DNA of 64,000 bases from Euglena gracilis (GCA_039621445.1 CP154956.1:70239649-70303648); one strand, 5' to 3'. Shown: positions 51,617 through 63,723, numbered from the stretch's first letter. Numbers and translations are program-made. The notes: generated by a model from the sequence alone, not told the origin.

Positions 51617-53236
51617 GGGGACAAAAATTACGGGAGATAAAAATTACGGGAAAAAATATATCACGGGAAAAAATTATCAGAAAATTTTGCTTTTAACACA
51701 AAGTTTTGGGAAAATTCGCATTTTCAGGGAAAATGGTGGTAAACCCTCCCCCCAAATAATACCACGTTTTGAACAGTGCTGAGCTCTTAAGCGGACTTGC
51801 TCGTAATGAAAGACCGAAAAGACTAGCTTTGCAAATATCGCGCAATTTATAATTTACAAATTACCCTTGTAATTAACGTTAACTTTCAGTGGTTTTACAG
51901 CAATTTCCCATGCACCCCATACCCATTTTGTTGGATTTCTTCGAATTTTTTGACCCTTTTTTGACTCAAAGTCAATAGGTTTCGGGCGAAAAACTGTCCG
52001 TCAGGGGTGTCAAAAAAACGTTCATTTTGGGCTCAAAAACTGCTTTTCCGGGCGGGGAGTTGCGTGGAAATCAAAATACTGTTAGATAGGGCATTTCAAG
52101 GGCTTCAAATTAGGTCACCGGACGTTTCTTTTGATTCCCCACCATTTTTGAGAAAATTTTGAAAATTTGATTTTTTGACCCCAAAAAGGGGCCAAAAACA
52201 GCCAGGCGCAAGCCTGCCGCGCTGTTTTGGGCCCTAAATTGGCCATATTTCGGGCTGGGCGGGAGTTGCGGGGAAATCAAATACCGTTAGATAGGGCGTT
52301 CCAAGGGCTCCAATTTAGGTTTTCGGACATTTTCTTTGATTTTGCTTCATTTTTGAGATATTTTGGAAATGTCGGTTTTTGACCCTGAAAACAGCCCAAA
52401 ATGGCCCCAGAAATGGGCCAAAATTGGCCGAAAATTTTGAATTTTGACCTGAAAATGTAGGTTCAAAATCACAATCTCTAACAACAAATTACGAAAGAAA
52501 TCAATTTTTTTTTGGAAAATGCTAAATTTCATGAGAAAGCACAAAAAAATGACCCCAAAGGGGTGTTTTGGTGCTATTTTGGATCCTGCGGGACTTCAAA
52601 AAATTTCGAAAATTTTGAGGTGTTTTTACCCCCCCCCCAATCCCCCGCGAAAAAATGATGCCCCAGAGGGTATTATTTGGGGGGGGTTAGTTTTTTTTTC
52701 AGTGGAAGATTTTGTGACAATAGGTCAACTGAAAATTCCAAAAATGGTTGAAATGGACTTTTTTGGGGGTCCATTGCTGGAAACCTCCAAGGGAAGTTTT
52801 ATTTTTGGATTTTTTTCTTGACCGACCGGGACCAGAATAATGCATCATTTTCCAAGTTCCCAAAACGCAGAACAAATTTTCTTTCGGCGCTTCGCGCTAT
52901 GTATTATATTTATGTGTATTATGTGTATATTATTGTGTTACTTTTTTTTAATTATATTGACATTTCCATGATTTCTAAAACTCAAAAATCTAAAATTTTA
53001 TCATTTGGATCTGAAATTGGGGTTTTTGGTGATTCTTCAGGGAGTTCTTTCACCATCCCCAGTGCTTTGTGCCGTCAGGGGGGGGGGGTCTTATTCTTGG
53101 ATTTTTGCGAGGTCGGCCCTCAAGGGGGGGGGGCAATTTTGGGGGGGTTAGGAAAGGAACACTGGAAAAAAATTATGGGAAAAATATAAGAAAATTGTGG
53201 TGGTTTACCATATTTTTGTCTCCCGTAGTTTTTGTC
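51617..53236. mobile_element. 1.6-kb element with inverted ACGGGAGA ends
   Basis: Left end GGGGACAAAAATTACGGGAG (about 51617) and right end, complement, GACAAAAACTACGGGAGACA (about 53236), followed on both sides by AAAAAT and GGTAAACC-type DNA. The interior is AT-rich with a duplicated 110-bp block (52050, 52253) and no coding region. Target duplication not identified. Confidence 0.55.
52050..52365. repeat. Two-copy direct repeat, spacing about 205 bp
   Basis: Both copies read GGGAGTTGCGKGGAAATCAA, CTGTTAGATAGGGC, CAAGGGCTYCAA and TTTAGG...GGACRTTT in order, with scattered differences. Confidence 0.75.
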
Positions 53237-55204
53237 TGCGCAGCATTAGGGCGCCACCCGAAAGTGGTTCAGTGTGAAGTGGTTGTTTTGGGAGGCACCT
53301 TTTTTTGGGTTTTATTGTCAGACCCTCGGGGGTGTGACACTTATTTAGGCACTGCGCACCCTTTGGGCACTGCGCATTCTAATGGGGGGTTTGCCCCAAA
53401 GCACAACGCACCCCCCGGGTTGATAAACAGGAGCCTGGTTGAAAGAATTTGTGAAACTTCTGAGCATTTTGTTGTGTTTGGGTTTCCTGGCTGGCCCCTT
53501 CCGAAATCTGACAACTGTTTTTTCCCCAAAAAATGACCCATTGGTCAACGAATTACAACAGTACCCTGTTTTTTGGGTTCTTTTTGCTCAGGTGCGGTCT
53601 TTCTGACCAAAGCATCCCCTCCCACTCCACACACTGGGCGAGCACCTGTTCCGAGCCTTTCCACATTTGCTGCAAATTGTTGTCGACCGGGGTGACCTTG
53701 TGCAGGGAGTCCTGTTGCATCCTTTTTTAAGTTTCAAGGATTGCCGGTGAGGCACAGGAGCAAATGGGTGAAAGAAATGCATCCAAACTCTCCCAGGGGA
53801 TCAAAAAATGCCGAAAGGAGCCGAAAAGGGCTTTATTGAGGGCTTTTTTGGGGGGGTTCACCTCAAAATTTTGGCTGAAAAATGTTCCTGCAGTTGGATT
53901 TGGGGCTTTTTTTGCCTGTTTTTGCGGCAGCCAACCCGGTATCCCTCTCCCCTGGACCCCCCACCAAGCACCTATAGTAAAAATGGCCGAAAATGGACGA
54001 AAATGGCCGAAAATGAGAAAAAATTTGTTGCAATTATTTTTCGAGTTTTTTTTTGCCCTGAGAGGCAATTTCCAGTGCGACTGATTCTTGTCTCTGTACA
54101 CAGGGGGGGGGGGAAATGCAACTTGCATAATTTGCATTTTTTTTGCATAATCAGGTTTTCCCGAAATTTGCATTTTTTTTGCAATTTTTTGCATTTTTTT
54201 GCATAAAATATTTTGCCCTGGGAAATTTTTTTGTAGTTGGTTGCCGTATGTTTGGATTTTTTTGCATTTTTTTGCATTTTTTACATAAAATATTTTGCCC
54301 TTGAAAAAAAATTTGTAGTTGCTTGGCATATGTTTGGATTTTTTTTGCATTTTTTTGCATTTTTTTGCATAAAATATTTTGCCCTGGAATTTTTTTTTGA
54401 TTTTAGGCAGCAAAGGTCTGTCATATTCCAGCTTTTTCTCAAGGTTTTCATGCAAGTTGCATTTTTTTGCATTTTTTTTTGCATTTTTTGCATTTTTTTG
54501 ACTTGCATAATTTGAAGGGCCAAATTGCATTCCCCCCCTGCTGTACTCTTCTCCTGCCGTCATGCCTGGCCCTGAAACACATGCTGCTCAAAGAACCACC
54601 TCCGAATGGGTTATTTGGGCCAAAGCGGAAGGTTTTGATGGCATTTCAGAAAATTTTGTTGACACGGGCGACGGTGGCATTTTTTATGTATATTTTGAAG
54701 AATGAAACCCATTTTTGGGATAATTTCTCCGCAAATCTCCAGTATTACACCCATCTTGGCCATTTTGGATCAATTTTTGCTTGTTGTGGGGCTGTTTTGC
54801 ACTGATGTGGAAAATATTAGGCTATTTTGGGTCAATATGAGCACATTTTATGGCATTTTGGCCATTTTGGTGACTTTGGGCGATTTTTTGTGGACATTCC
54901 TGGCGTTTTTGGGAAATTTAAGCCATTACTTGAAGCCATTTTAGGTCATTTTAGTTGGTTTTGGGGGCTTTTTGTGGTCAATTTTTGGTTTTTTTGTGGT
55001 CTTTTTTTTTTTGTCCGGCATTCAAAATATCGGGGCGGGATCTTCAACAAAAATATTTTCGACCGGCAACTGTGCCGTGGTGCTGCTTCCTAACACCTAC
55101 TGCCGGCTTCGGGGGGGAACAATCGGTTGGCACGAAACCAAAAAACCACCCGCACCCTCGGCAACGGCCAGATGGGCGTACTGACGGTTCCGCTACCGCT
55201 ACTG
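53237..55204. other. Gene-free region with TTGCAT minisatellite
   Basis: Includes a family D segment (53790-53970) and, at about 54115-54500, repeated TTTTTTTGCATTTTTTTGCA with three GCATAAAATATTTTGCCCT-type units about 85-100 bp apart. Nothing else recognised. Confidence 0.55.
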
Positions 55205-55221
55205 CACCCGCAAGCTCGCCT

Positions 55222-55294
55222 GGGACCTCGCACTCCCTCGAGGCAAACCGACAAGGGAGGAAGGGACACCGAGGGCGCAGCACAAAGACCTTGA
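55222..55294. repeat. Inverted repeat of the DIRS-like element, outer copy
   Basis: ACTCCCTCGAGGCAAACCGA, then GGGAGGAAGGGACACCGAGG and GCACAAAGACCTTG. The complement of 55510-55583 matches it with roughly one mismatch in eight. Confidence 0.75.
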
Positions 55295-55490
55295 GAGGCC
55301 ATGCCGTGCTCGCCGGCGGCGTTGTGTGATTGCTCGCAGTGCTGGGTTAGGAGGTCCCGCTTAGTGCCGCCTCTTGGCTGACGATGCTGTTCCGACTTTG
55401 CGACGTGACTTCTTGCCCCTTGGGGGGTACGCCCCTCTCGCCCCCTGGCCCCCATCTTCTGATCGAGGGCTTTTGACAACAATTTTTCTT

Positions 55491-56267
55491 TTACGGGTGG
55501 AAGGGGTCGGGCTCACAAGGTTTTTGTGCTTCGCCCTCGATGTCCCTTCCTCCCCTGTCGGTTTTCCTCGAGGGAGTACGAGACACCTCGGGCTCCGCAC
55601 TTTGCCCTTGTGAGGCCTGATTGTGCACTGAAATTAGGGGGGCCGGGGCATTTTCCAGGGCACCTTGGGCACCAAGTCGTTGATAGTGGGCTGTAAAAGC
55701 CTCCACCCCCCTCCACTGGCCAATTTCATAAACTTCCTGGGCAGAAAGGCCCAATTTTTTGAGCAAACCAACTCCAGCCCCTCTGGTGGTGTGTGCCCCC
55801 CACACCTGGGGGGGTACCACATGTTGGGATAAAAAATTATCGGTTATTGCGGCAATTGTATCAGCACTTATGGCTTTGAAGGGGGGTTTTAGTGAAATCA
55901 GAAGGGGACCCCCAGGCTTTACGTTAAATCGGGTTGCAGCCACATCAGCCATCATTAAATGCAAGGGACTTATCTGTGGGCACTTTGGAGGTGAAACAAC
56001 TCTCTCCCATTTATGTAATTTCTGGCCGTTACGCTTAATTTTAATGTAAGGCGCCTTGCCCAACACACTGGTGGTCCGTTTGATTCTTTCCAAATCAGAA
56101 GATCGATATAAACAGAGAATTCTGGAGCAAAAAATCAGCTGTGTGCGCAATGTGCATATGTCAGAGGGAAAGGGGGCTTGGCCCAGCCCCAGGAGGATTG
56201 GGAGGGGGTCCCAAAAAGCTCCATATTTTTCCAGATTTTGATTCCAAAGCCTCTTGTAAGGGGCCAA
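55491..56267 (-). pseudogene. Tyrosine recombinase, catalytic domain
   Basis: 258 codons. Would cut and rejoin circular element DNA at its target. Catalytic signature: Arg in CLYRSSDLERIK (box I), His and Arg in GAHTTRGAG (box II), and the tyrosine nucleophile in IGQWRGVEAFTAHYQRLG. A bulkier C-terminus is rich in Arg, Gly and Glu because the frame runs through the inverted repeat. The N-terminal core-binding part continues upstream in other frames (LVQLFQFSKAQARNAYSGML near 56360, SIEDFLGRNPNLKRYKSSF near 56690), so at least two frameshifts lie between. Among retroelements this recombinase type marks the DIRS/Ngaro group. Confidence 0.8.
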
Positions 56268-56738
56268 ACATGGTGTGGAATCTCAAACCACCAAACCCAG
56301 GAATTAAAAGCATACCACTGTAGGCATTACGTGCCTGGGCCTTGGAAAACTGAAATAACTGTACTAAAGCGTCAGCCACTTGGTCACTTGTCAGTCAACC
56401 TCATCAACATAAGATATCATCCAACGTCTTTACTACGTTAAAACAATTGTCACCAAAAGAAGCCTTATAACAGCAAACATCTGCTGGAAAGCACAAAGCA
56501 GGGGAAGCGTGCTTCCGCTTCCTATGGGTGGGCAAGATAAAGTAGTTGCATGTGGGGAGCAGGTTCGTCGATGGCCGTTCTCGCCCTATGATGAGGGGGG
56601 GGTATCCCCATTTTGTCCAAAATAACCCATAATAATGAAAAGGAACTCTTATAACGTTTTAAATTGGGGTTTCTCCCCAGGAAATCCTCAATGGATTTAT
56701 TCTGTATTTGTTTCCCCTCAAATATTTTCCTGAGCAAA

Positions 56739-57300
56739 TCATGCAAAGGAGGGGCCATCTGGGGGGTAGCATTTTCTCCTCCCTGCAATTGGTGAACACG
56801 CCTTGTAGGGGGCGATTTTCAGGCAGGGGGTTCCTGGCACTTTCATCTTTATTAACTGTAACCACCATGTGGCTGAATCCCAGTAGGGGGTGACCATCAA
56901 AACTTTGGTCTGGGGAAACATTTTCAACCTGGGGAGAAAATTTTGAATTACAGACCAGGGGAGGTTTGCAGAAAGATCCCCCACGTTGTCCAGTGGACAT
57001 TGTAGTGCATTTACTGCTGTGGCCTCCCAGTGGGGCCATCTGGCTACAAAATTGGGCAATTTTTTGTTGCCTGGGGAGCAAATAAATCCGTTTCCAAATA
57101 TATGAAACTTTGGAATTGCTGTCTTAACCATTGAAAAAGTTGGGGGTCTAAGAAGTAACCCCCCCTGTCCATTTCCCATCTGCTTATGGGTTCTGCCAAG
57201 CATTCTTTTGAAGGCACCCAGTTGACTTGGATGTTTACACGGTGCTCTATGCACGATTTGAAAATTGGTCTTAGCATTGTGTTGAAGGGGTCCTTTAGTT
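56739..57300 (-). pseudogene. DIRS-like RNase H remnant
   Basis: Reads NIQVNWVPSKECLAEPISRW and YFLDPQLFQWL in one frame, then shifts near 57060 to KLPNFVARWPHWEATAVNAL and LPWSVIQNFLPRLKMFPQTK. This order is characteristic of the RNase H end of DIRS polyproteins. The frameshift makes it inactive. Confidence 0.7.
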
Positions 57301-57799
57301 TCCCGAACGATCTTGGATTTACCCAGCCTTCACTCCCGGGGGTCCGTGAGGGGATACCGGCTGGGTGGGGGGTAGGCGCGATGGGCTCTGGGGGAGGGGT
57401 AGGTTCGGGATACTCCCCTTCCCACGTAAGATTTTTTCCCGGGGACCGAAGGCCCTCCTTTTTGGGGAGTGGTTGGAGGGGGGAGTCCGGCTTGGCGTCC
57501 CTTCCGGCAGTGGGGGGGGGGGGGGTTCTGGTTGCCCTCCCCTAGGCTTGTTGTACCCCAGCACCAACACCTTTTTTGCTTGTACTGCTCCTCCTGCGCC
57601 AGCGGATAGCCAATCTTTGATGAAGTTTTGCTTGCTCCGCCCTTGGGATTTTTGACTTTCTTGAACTTTTGCCCTTTATTGGCTCCAGCGCTTTTCTTTG
57701 AATTCCCTTGAAAATTGATATAATTTGACCTTGGTCTTGATTCAGCAGGCACAATCTTGAACTGAGACCATAGGTAAAAGAGAGGGAGCCTGCAGTGAA

Positions 57800-58240
57800 A
57801 AACATCAGAACAGTTAGAGAGCGGTTTGCGCTAATTTGATGCTGAAATTGTGAATTCGCGCTGTGTAATTCGCTACATACAACAGCAGCTGTAATAGTGG
57901 CAACGGAAACTGCAGCGGCCGGTCCGCCAACTCTCCCCTTCCTCGGCCTTGCCTCCAGCTGGCGGGCCTGGCCGCTGCCTCTCTCGCCCCCCTGCCGCAG
58001 GAGCCTGGCCGGGGCTTCCCGGTCCTTCGTTGCGCCGCTGCCTGGCGTGCCGGCTGCGGGCGGGCTGCTGTGGTCTGGGTGGGGGTGGACGCCAGCCAAT
58101 CCCTGGCCGTGCTCCGCAGGCGTTCGGTGAGCGTCGCTGCTGACGTCGTCCGGCCTTGCGGGCTGGCCGCAGGAATTGGCTGGGCTCGGGCTTTGGCTTT
58201 GGCGCTCCTTGGCTCTCCTTGGTTGGTGGTCTTGTCTGGG
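57800..58240 (-). other. GC-rich flank of the minisatellite
   Basis: Open in several minus-strand frames (for example TLTERLRSTARDWLASTP), rich in Ala, Arg and Gln. It might be the N-terminal capsid-like part of the DIRS element separated by deletion, but no domain is recognisable. Confidence 0.3.
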
Positions 58241-59900
58241 TTCGGTTGCCCCCCCCCCCTTTTGCGGCTGGCGGTCCCCTTGGCCGCTTTTGGGCGCCCC
58301 CCCCCCCCCTGGGTCACAGGCGGCCCCCCCTGGGCCGCTCTTGGGTTCTCCCACCTCCGGGGTCTGGGCGGCCCCCTGGCCGCCTTTTTTTTTGCCAGCC
58401 CCCCTGGGCCGTGCGTGCCCCCCCACCCGGGTGGTCTTGGGCGGCCCCCCTGGACCGTTCTTCGGCGCCTCCCTGGGGTCTGGTCGGCCCTTCTGGGCTG
58501 CTTTTCGGCGCCCCCCCCCTCCCTCGGGGTCTGGGCGGCCCCCCTTGGCCCCTTTTCGGCCCCCCCCCCCCCCCCGTGGTCTGGGCGGCCCCCCTGGGCC
58601 GCTTTTTTTTTGCCCGCGCACCCCCTGGGGTCCTGGGCGGCCCCCCCTGGCCGCCTTTTTTTTTGCCGGCCCCCCTGGGCCGTGCTCCCCCCCCCCCCCC
58701 CCGGGTGGCCGTTCTTCGGCCCCCCCCCCCCCCCCCAGGGTCTGGGCGGCCCCCCTGGGCCGTTCTTCGGCGCCCCCCCCCCTCCCCGGGGTCGAGGCCC
58801 CCCCCCCCCCTGGGCCGCTCTTGGGTCCCCCCCCCCGGGGTCTGGGCGGCCCCCTGGCCGCTTTTTTTTGCCGGGCCGCCGGGGCCGTGCGTGCCCCCCC
58901 CCCCCCCGGGTGGTCTTGGGCGGCCCCCCTGGGCCGTTCTTCGGCGCCCCCCTTGGTTCTGGGCCGCCCCCCTGGGCTCCTTTCCGGCGCCCACCCCCCC
59001 CCCCCGGGGTCTGGGCGGCCCCCCTGGGCCGCTTTTGTTTTGCCCCCCCCCCCTGGGGCCGTGGGCGGCCCCCCCTGGCCGCCTTTTTTTTTGCCGGCCC
59101 CCCTGGGCCGTGCGTGCCCCCCCCCCCGGGTGGTCTTGGGCGGCCCCCCTGGGCCGTGCGTCCCCCCCCCTCCTGGGGTCTGGGCGGCCCCCCTGGGCCG
59201 TTCTTCGGCGCCCCCCCCCCCTCCCTGGGGTCGCGGGCGGCCCCCCCCTGGGCCGCTCTTGGGTCCCCCCGCCCCGGGGTCTGGGCGGCCCCCTGGCTGC
59301 TTTTTTTTTGCCGGCCCCCCTGGGCCGTGCGTGCCCCCCCCCCCCCCCCCCCCGGGTTGCCTTGGGCGCCCCCCCGGGGCCCTTTTTCGGCCAACCCCCC
59401 CCCCCTGGGGTCTGGGCGGCCCCCCTGGGCCGCTTTTCGGCGCCCCCCCCCCCCCCCTCCCTCGGGGTCTGGGCAGCCCCCCTTGGCCGTTTTTCGGCGC
59501 CTCCCCCCCCCCCCCCCCCGGGGTCTGGGCGTGCGCCCCCCCCTCTTTGGTCTTTCCCTGGGTCCCGCTCTGGTCCCCCTTGCCCCCGGGGCTGTTGGGG
59601 GCCCCCCTGGGCCGCTTCCCCCCCCCCCCCTGGGGTCCTGGGTGGCCCCCCTGGACCACTTTTTTGCCCCCCCCCCCTGGGGTCGTGGGCGGCCCCCCTG
59701 GGCCGCTCTTGGGTCCCCCCCCCGGGGTCTGGGCGGCCCCTGGCCGGTTTTTTTTTTGCCGGCCCCCCTGGGCCGTGCGTGCCCCCCCCCTGGGGGGGTC
59801 TTGGGCGGCCCCCCCTGGGCCGCTCTTGGGTGCCCCCGGTCCGGGTTCTTTGGTCTTCCCTGGGTCCCCTCTGGGCCCCCTTTGCCCCCGGGGTCGGTTG
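58240..59900. repeat. GC-rich minisatellite, unit about 60-80 bp
   Basis: About 20-25 units of GGTCTGGGCGGCCCCCCTGG, GCCG(C/T)T, then TTTTTTGCCGGC or CTTCGGCGC, then a C run. Frames on both strands stay open for 500-760 codons only because the unit lacks stop trinucleotides; they encode Pro/Gly/Arg repeats and are not counted as genes. Confidence 0.85.
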
Positions 59901-60161
59901 GGTCCCCCCCTGGTCGTTTCCCATTCTTCTTTGCTCGCCTCTCCCCGGGGCTTTCGCCCCCGTGCTTCGTCGCTCTCCTCTCCTCTGCTCTCTCTCTCCT
60001 CTCTGGGCTCTCTCCGGTCTCCCTTCTCCTGGCTCGGCCTCGGCCGGGCTCACCGTGACTCAGCTTCGGTTGGGGAAGAGAACGGAGGGGTGGCACACCA
60101 GTGTAAGAGGTCGGGTTGGTGGGTGAGAAGCCTCCACAGTATCCATCAGGTCAGTAGGGGG

Positions 60162-60380
60162 TGAGCCAGCTGCCGCCGACGTCACAGCATATCCTCACGA
60201 CGACAGCCCAGCATGATCTTCTGCTCAGCTCCTGGGCGCGCGCTGCCAGCCGCCTGTCCTGAGCGTCGAAGAGGGGAATGAACAGAATGATGAACTGGAA
60301 CACGACCACCATGGAGAAAATCCCAGTTTGACGCCAGGCCTTTTCAATTTCCCCATGGAGTGTTGGCAGGGGGCAGGGGT
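60162..60380 (-). other. Short minus-strand frame with one hydrophobic segment
   Basis: Reads EIEKAWRQTGIFSMVVVFQF then IILFIPLFDAQDRRLAARAQ, ending at about 60162. The hydrophobic stretch could span a membrane. It lies about 350 bp beyond the chromodomain ORF of the Ty3-like element, in a different frame. Significance unknown. Confidence 0.25.
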
Positions 60381-60719
60381 GGCCTCCTTGTTAGGAAGGA
60401 AGTGCCGGGTCGCACCGTGGCCATGCAGGGGCACGCCTCCGGTGGTGGTGCCCCCTCGCCGCAGGGACGGGTCATGGGGGTGCACGGGAACGGGGCCCCC
60501 TGGTGGGAGGGGGGGATCCCGAACTGGGGCGTCCATGCGGGTCGACACGCGGGGGCGGCGACCTCTACCCGTGGGGGTAGGGGAGACTTGGGGACCGGGT
60601 CTCTGAGGTACGCCTGGACTGCGGGGTGGGTACGCGTGTGACATGGGGAGTGATGGGGTGGTGGACGGTGGGTTTGGGGCAAGGGAAGCGCGGGAGAGCG
60701 CATCCCTCGCAGACGCGGA

Positions 60720-61379
60720 TCACACGGAGGCGGGGCGCTCGCCGCTCGCGGGCTGCCGGTGGACCCTGACCGGGTACCTGGGGTGGGCCGCTTGTTGGGG
60801 ACCCGCCGGGCCAGCGTCTCCTCCGTCTTCTTGGTCTCGATCTCCTTCGTCTCCTCCATCACCTTCATCATCGTCTCCAGAATCATCACCTTCTCGACAT
60901 ACATCTCCGTCCTCAGTGTCCTGCCACATCCACTCCTCTGGTGGCTCCTCCCAGGACAGCCCAAACTCCTTCTCCTTCTCCTTCTTGATCTCCACGGCGT
61001 GGCAGATGGCAATGTGGGCTTCCTCCGGGAACCTCGAGAGGTACGACACGATCGGGGAGGCGTACCGGTGGAAGAAGTGCCTCAGCGGCTCCCACGTCTT
61101 CTCCTCGTACCCCAACCACTTGACGAGGAACTCGAGGTGGCCGTTGGCATCGCGCCGGTGGGTGACCACCGCCTCCACCTCCCACTCGTCCAGTCGAGAA
61201 CCCTCCTCCGGCCTGGATTGGCGAAAGTGGAAGAGGCGGAGCGGTGGCCCCATGAGGGCTGGATCGTGGCGGTAGCTCTTGATTTGGGATCGGTGGGCCA
61301 CCTGCTTCCGGCCATCCTCCATCTGGAGCACGTACGTATGCTCACTGGTGCGCTCTGTCACCACGCATGGCCCGATCCA
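60720..61379 (-). pseudogene. Ty3-like integrase C-terminus and chromodomain
   Basis: Follows the in-frame stop. Reads WIGPCVVTERTSEHTYVLQM, then LDEWEVEAVVTHRRDANGHL and FLVKWLGYEEKTWEPLRHFF, a canonical chromodomain that would steer integration to marked chromatin. An acidic tail (DDSGDDDEGDGGDEGDRDQE) ends at TGA 60720-60722. One codon change from the stop would rejoin it to the integrase frame. Confidence 0.85.
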
Positions 61380-62852
61380 TTACGTCTCCAGCTTCTCGCC
61401 GGTGCGGGTGCGCGGGTGGAGGTACCAGACCTTGTCGTTGATCTCCAGCTCCGGCAGCTCCTTCCTCCGCTTGTTGACCGTCTCGGCTGTCTTGGCGTGC
61501 TCCTCGTTCAAGATCTTCGCGACACGATGATCGATGTCCTGCATGCGCTCGAAGAAGGCCACCGCGTCCTCGGCCCGCGTGGGCGGCTGGTACGGCACCC
61601 CGCCGTACCACCGCTCGCGGCCGAAGAGCACCTGGAAGGGGCTCAGGCCGCTGGGCCCAGCACTGTCGTGCAGGGTCCGCAGGGCCCGCGGCAGCGCCTC
61701 TGGCCACGCCACGCCCTCCGCCGCCTTCATCTTCCTCAGCCGCTTCTGGATCTCCGCGCCGAGGACCTCCGCACGGGCGTTGCCTTCGTGGTGATATGCT
61801 TGGGAGAAGGCATGGCGCACCCCCAGTTTTGCGCACATTGCCCTCCACCAGGCCCCCACGAAGTGGGGGCCGAACTGCGCCCACTGCTCATACATCGCTT
61901 TCGCCACCGCCTCCGCCGTTAGCCCGCGGGTGTGGTGCACGGTCGCGATCGCCCAGCCGGAGTGCCGATCGATGCATGCTGCGAACACATTCACCAGCCT
62001 GCCGCCCTCCACCTCCACCTCCGGCATCTGGAACAGATCCACGCTCACCGAACACATCACATGGGGAGGCACTGGCGTGGGCGTGATGCGGTGCCGGAGG
62101 GGTTGGTGGGGGTGCTCTGACGCCTGGCAGAACTCGCACACGGCCAGAATCTTGCCCGCTAGCTCGCGTGCTCGGGAGGGCACCGCAAACTGAAAGTTCT
62201 GGATGGCCTCATCGAGGAGGCGCTCACCACCGACATGCCCCGACGCCCGATGCTGCTCTCGGATTGCCCGCTCGGTCAGGGCATCCGGCGCGCACCAGAC
62301 GGAATCCTTCACCAGCTTGCCTGCCTCCTTCAGGTAGCCAGTGGGCCATGGCCGGCCGCGCTTGATTCTCTGCCACGGCTCTTTGAACGTTGGGCACTTC
62401 TCATACATCAGGTCTTGGTCCTCTTCTTGCGGGGCTGCGGCCGGGGTGGCTGCAGCTGGCGGCACGGCGGGTTCCACAGGCGGCACGGCGGGAGGGCTGG
62501 GGTGCCCCCCTGCCTTGGGTGGGCCGGCCGACTGCACCGCTCCCTCAGCTGGCTTCTTCGGGTCGGCGGCACCGGGCGGCTTGGCGGCCGCCTGGCTTCG
62601 GGTGGTCACGGCGATTGCTGCGGACGGTGGAATGCTGCGTGCGCTGGCCGCGGGCGTGGACGACGCTTGCTCGGCGGACGGGGATCGCACGGCGGGTGCT
62701 GCTGCCGGTGCCGCTGCTGGCCGTACGGAAAACGGCACTGTGCGTGGTGTGGCGGGCTGCTGCTGCTGCTTGGGCTGCGCGGACAGCGCTGGGTGCTGCG
62801 GCTGCTCGGGCTGCCCGGGCGATGCCAGCGCTGTCACACTGGGCGCTCGCAC
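61380..62852 (-). pseudogene. Ty3-like linker and integrase
   Basis: Frame from 62852 to TAA 61380. The first 160 residues are Ala/Pro-rich linker. Then a zinc-binding part (REQHRASGH ... CEFC) and the integrase core: the first catalytic Asp in SVDLFQMPE, and the Glu in NARAEVLG. The second catalytic Asp, normally in a DxGPxF motif, is missing: the sequence reads WAQFGPHFVGAWWRAMC. The chain ends in KLET and a stop instead of continuing to the chromodomain. Confidence 0.87.
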
Positions 62853-62989
62853 GGTCGGTGCTGCAGTCGCAGCCGGCGCGGTGGGGTTCGGTGGGGGCGG
62901 CGGTCGGATTGCCGGTCTTCCGGCTGCCGGAATCTCGGCGGACGCCGCCTCGGATGCCGGTGTCCCGGCCGATGCCGACGTTGCTGCCG

Positions 62990-63723
62990 GTGTCCCGGCC
63001 GACGGCGATGGGGATGCCGCATTTTGCGGTTGGGAGGGGGTACACCTTGTCCACCGGGTGTACTGCCTTCGGGCAGCTGCGCTCCGCGGCCTTCTCCTCT
63101 CGGATCTGCTGCTCCATCTCCTCGGCGTCCGCTGTCGTTCCGTGCCAGCAGGAGTCTCGGTACTCCTGGCTGGCCGGGTACGCCCACCGCGACAGCGCGT
63201 CCCCGACCTCGTTCTTCTCCCCCGGCACGTAGACCACTTCCACCATGTGCTCGTTCAGCTTGCTGTGCCACCTCGCCCGCCGGCCTTGCGGTCCCGCTCC
63301 CCGGGCGACGTGCTCCTTGTGCCAGCTCTCCAGGGACCGGTGGTCCGTCAGGACCAGGACCTTCTGCCCGGTGATGTAGCCGCCCCACTTGTCCAGCGCG
63401 CTCACCACCGCGTACGTCTCCTTGTCGCGGGTTTCCCACCGCAGCCGCTGCCCCTCCGTCAGCTTCCTGTTCATGAAGCCCACCGCCACCGTCGCCCCGG
63501 GCTTCAGGAGCTCCTCCACCGAGGGGATGCCCTCCACCTTCGGCAGCTGCTCCAGCACGGCGCCCACCGCATAGTCGGAGGCGTCTGTGCGCAACACGAA
63601 CGGCTTGTTCATGTCCACGTGCCACAGCTCCAGGTCCGCCACCAGCGCTGCCTTCAGCTTCTCGAACGCCTCCAGCTCGGCCGCAGACCACCTGATGGGG
63701 TGCTTGCTGCCCGCCCGGGACAA
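62990..63723 (-). pseudogene. Ty3-like RNase H domain
   Basis: Reads IRWSAAELEAFEKLKAALV, then FVLRTDASDYAVGAVLEQ (first Asp), RWETRDKETYAVVSALDKW (Glu), VLVLTDHRSLESW (Asp) and VYVPGEKNEVGDALSRW (last Asp): all four RNase H acidic positions are present. The frame then drifts into a repetitive stretch (GRDTGSN-type units, 62880-63020) before the integrase frame resumes. Confidence 0.85.

Larger units (their letters stand above)
55205..57780 (-). mobile_element. DIRS-like tyrosine-recombinase retrotransposon, decayed
   Basis: Reading leftwards on the minus strand: a Lys/Gly-rich segment resembling the end of a capsid-like ORF (about 57750-57560), then directly an RNase H-like C-terminal region (57300-56740), then a tyrosine recombinase (56790-55491). 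The reverse transcriptase that should stand between the first two is missing. Inverted repeats at 55222-55294 and 55510-55583 fit the unusual terminal and internal complementary repeats of DIRS elements. Several frameshifts make it inactive. Confidence 0.72.

Noticed and set aside
57542-60164. ORFs of 570-760 codons on both strands
   Set aside because: They are Pro/Gly/Arg repeats generated by a minisatellite without stop trinucleotides; open simultaneously in several frames with no domain.
60759-61922. 387-codon plus-strand ORF
   Set aside because: Antisense of the integrase and chromodomain; no domain of its own.
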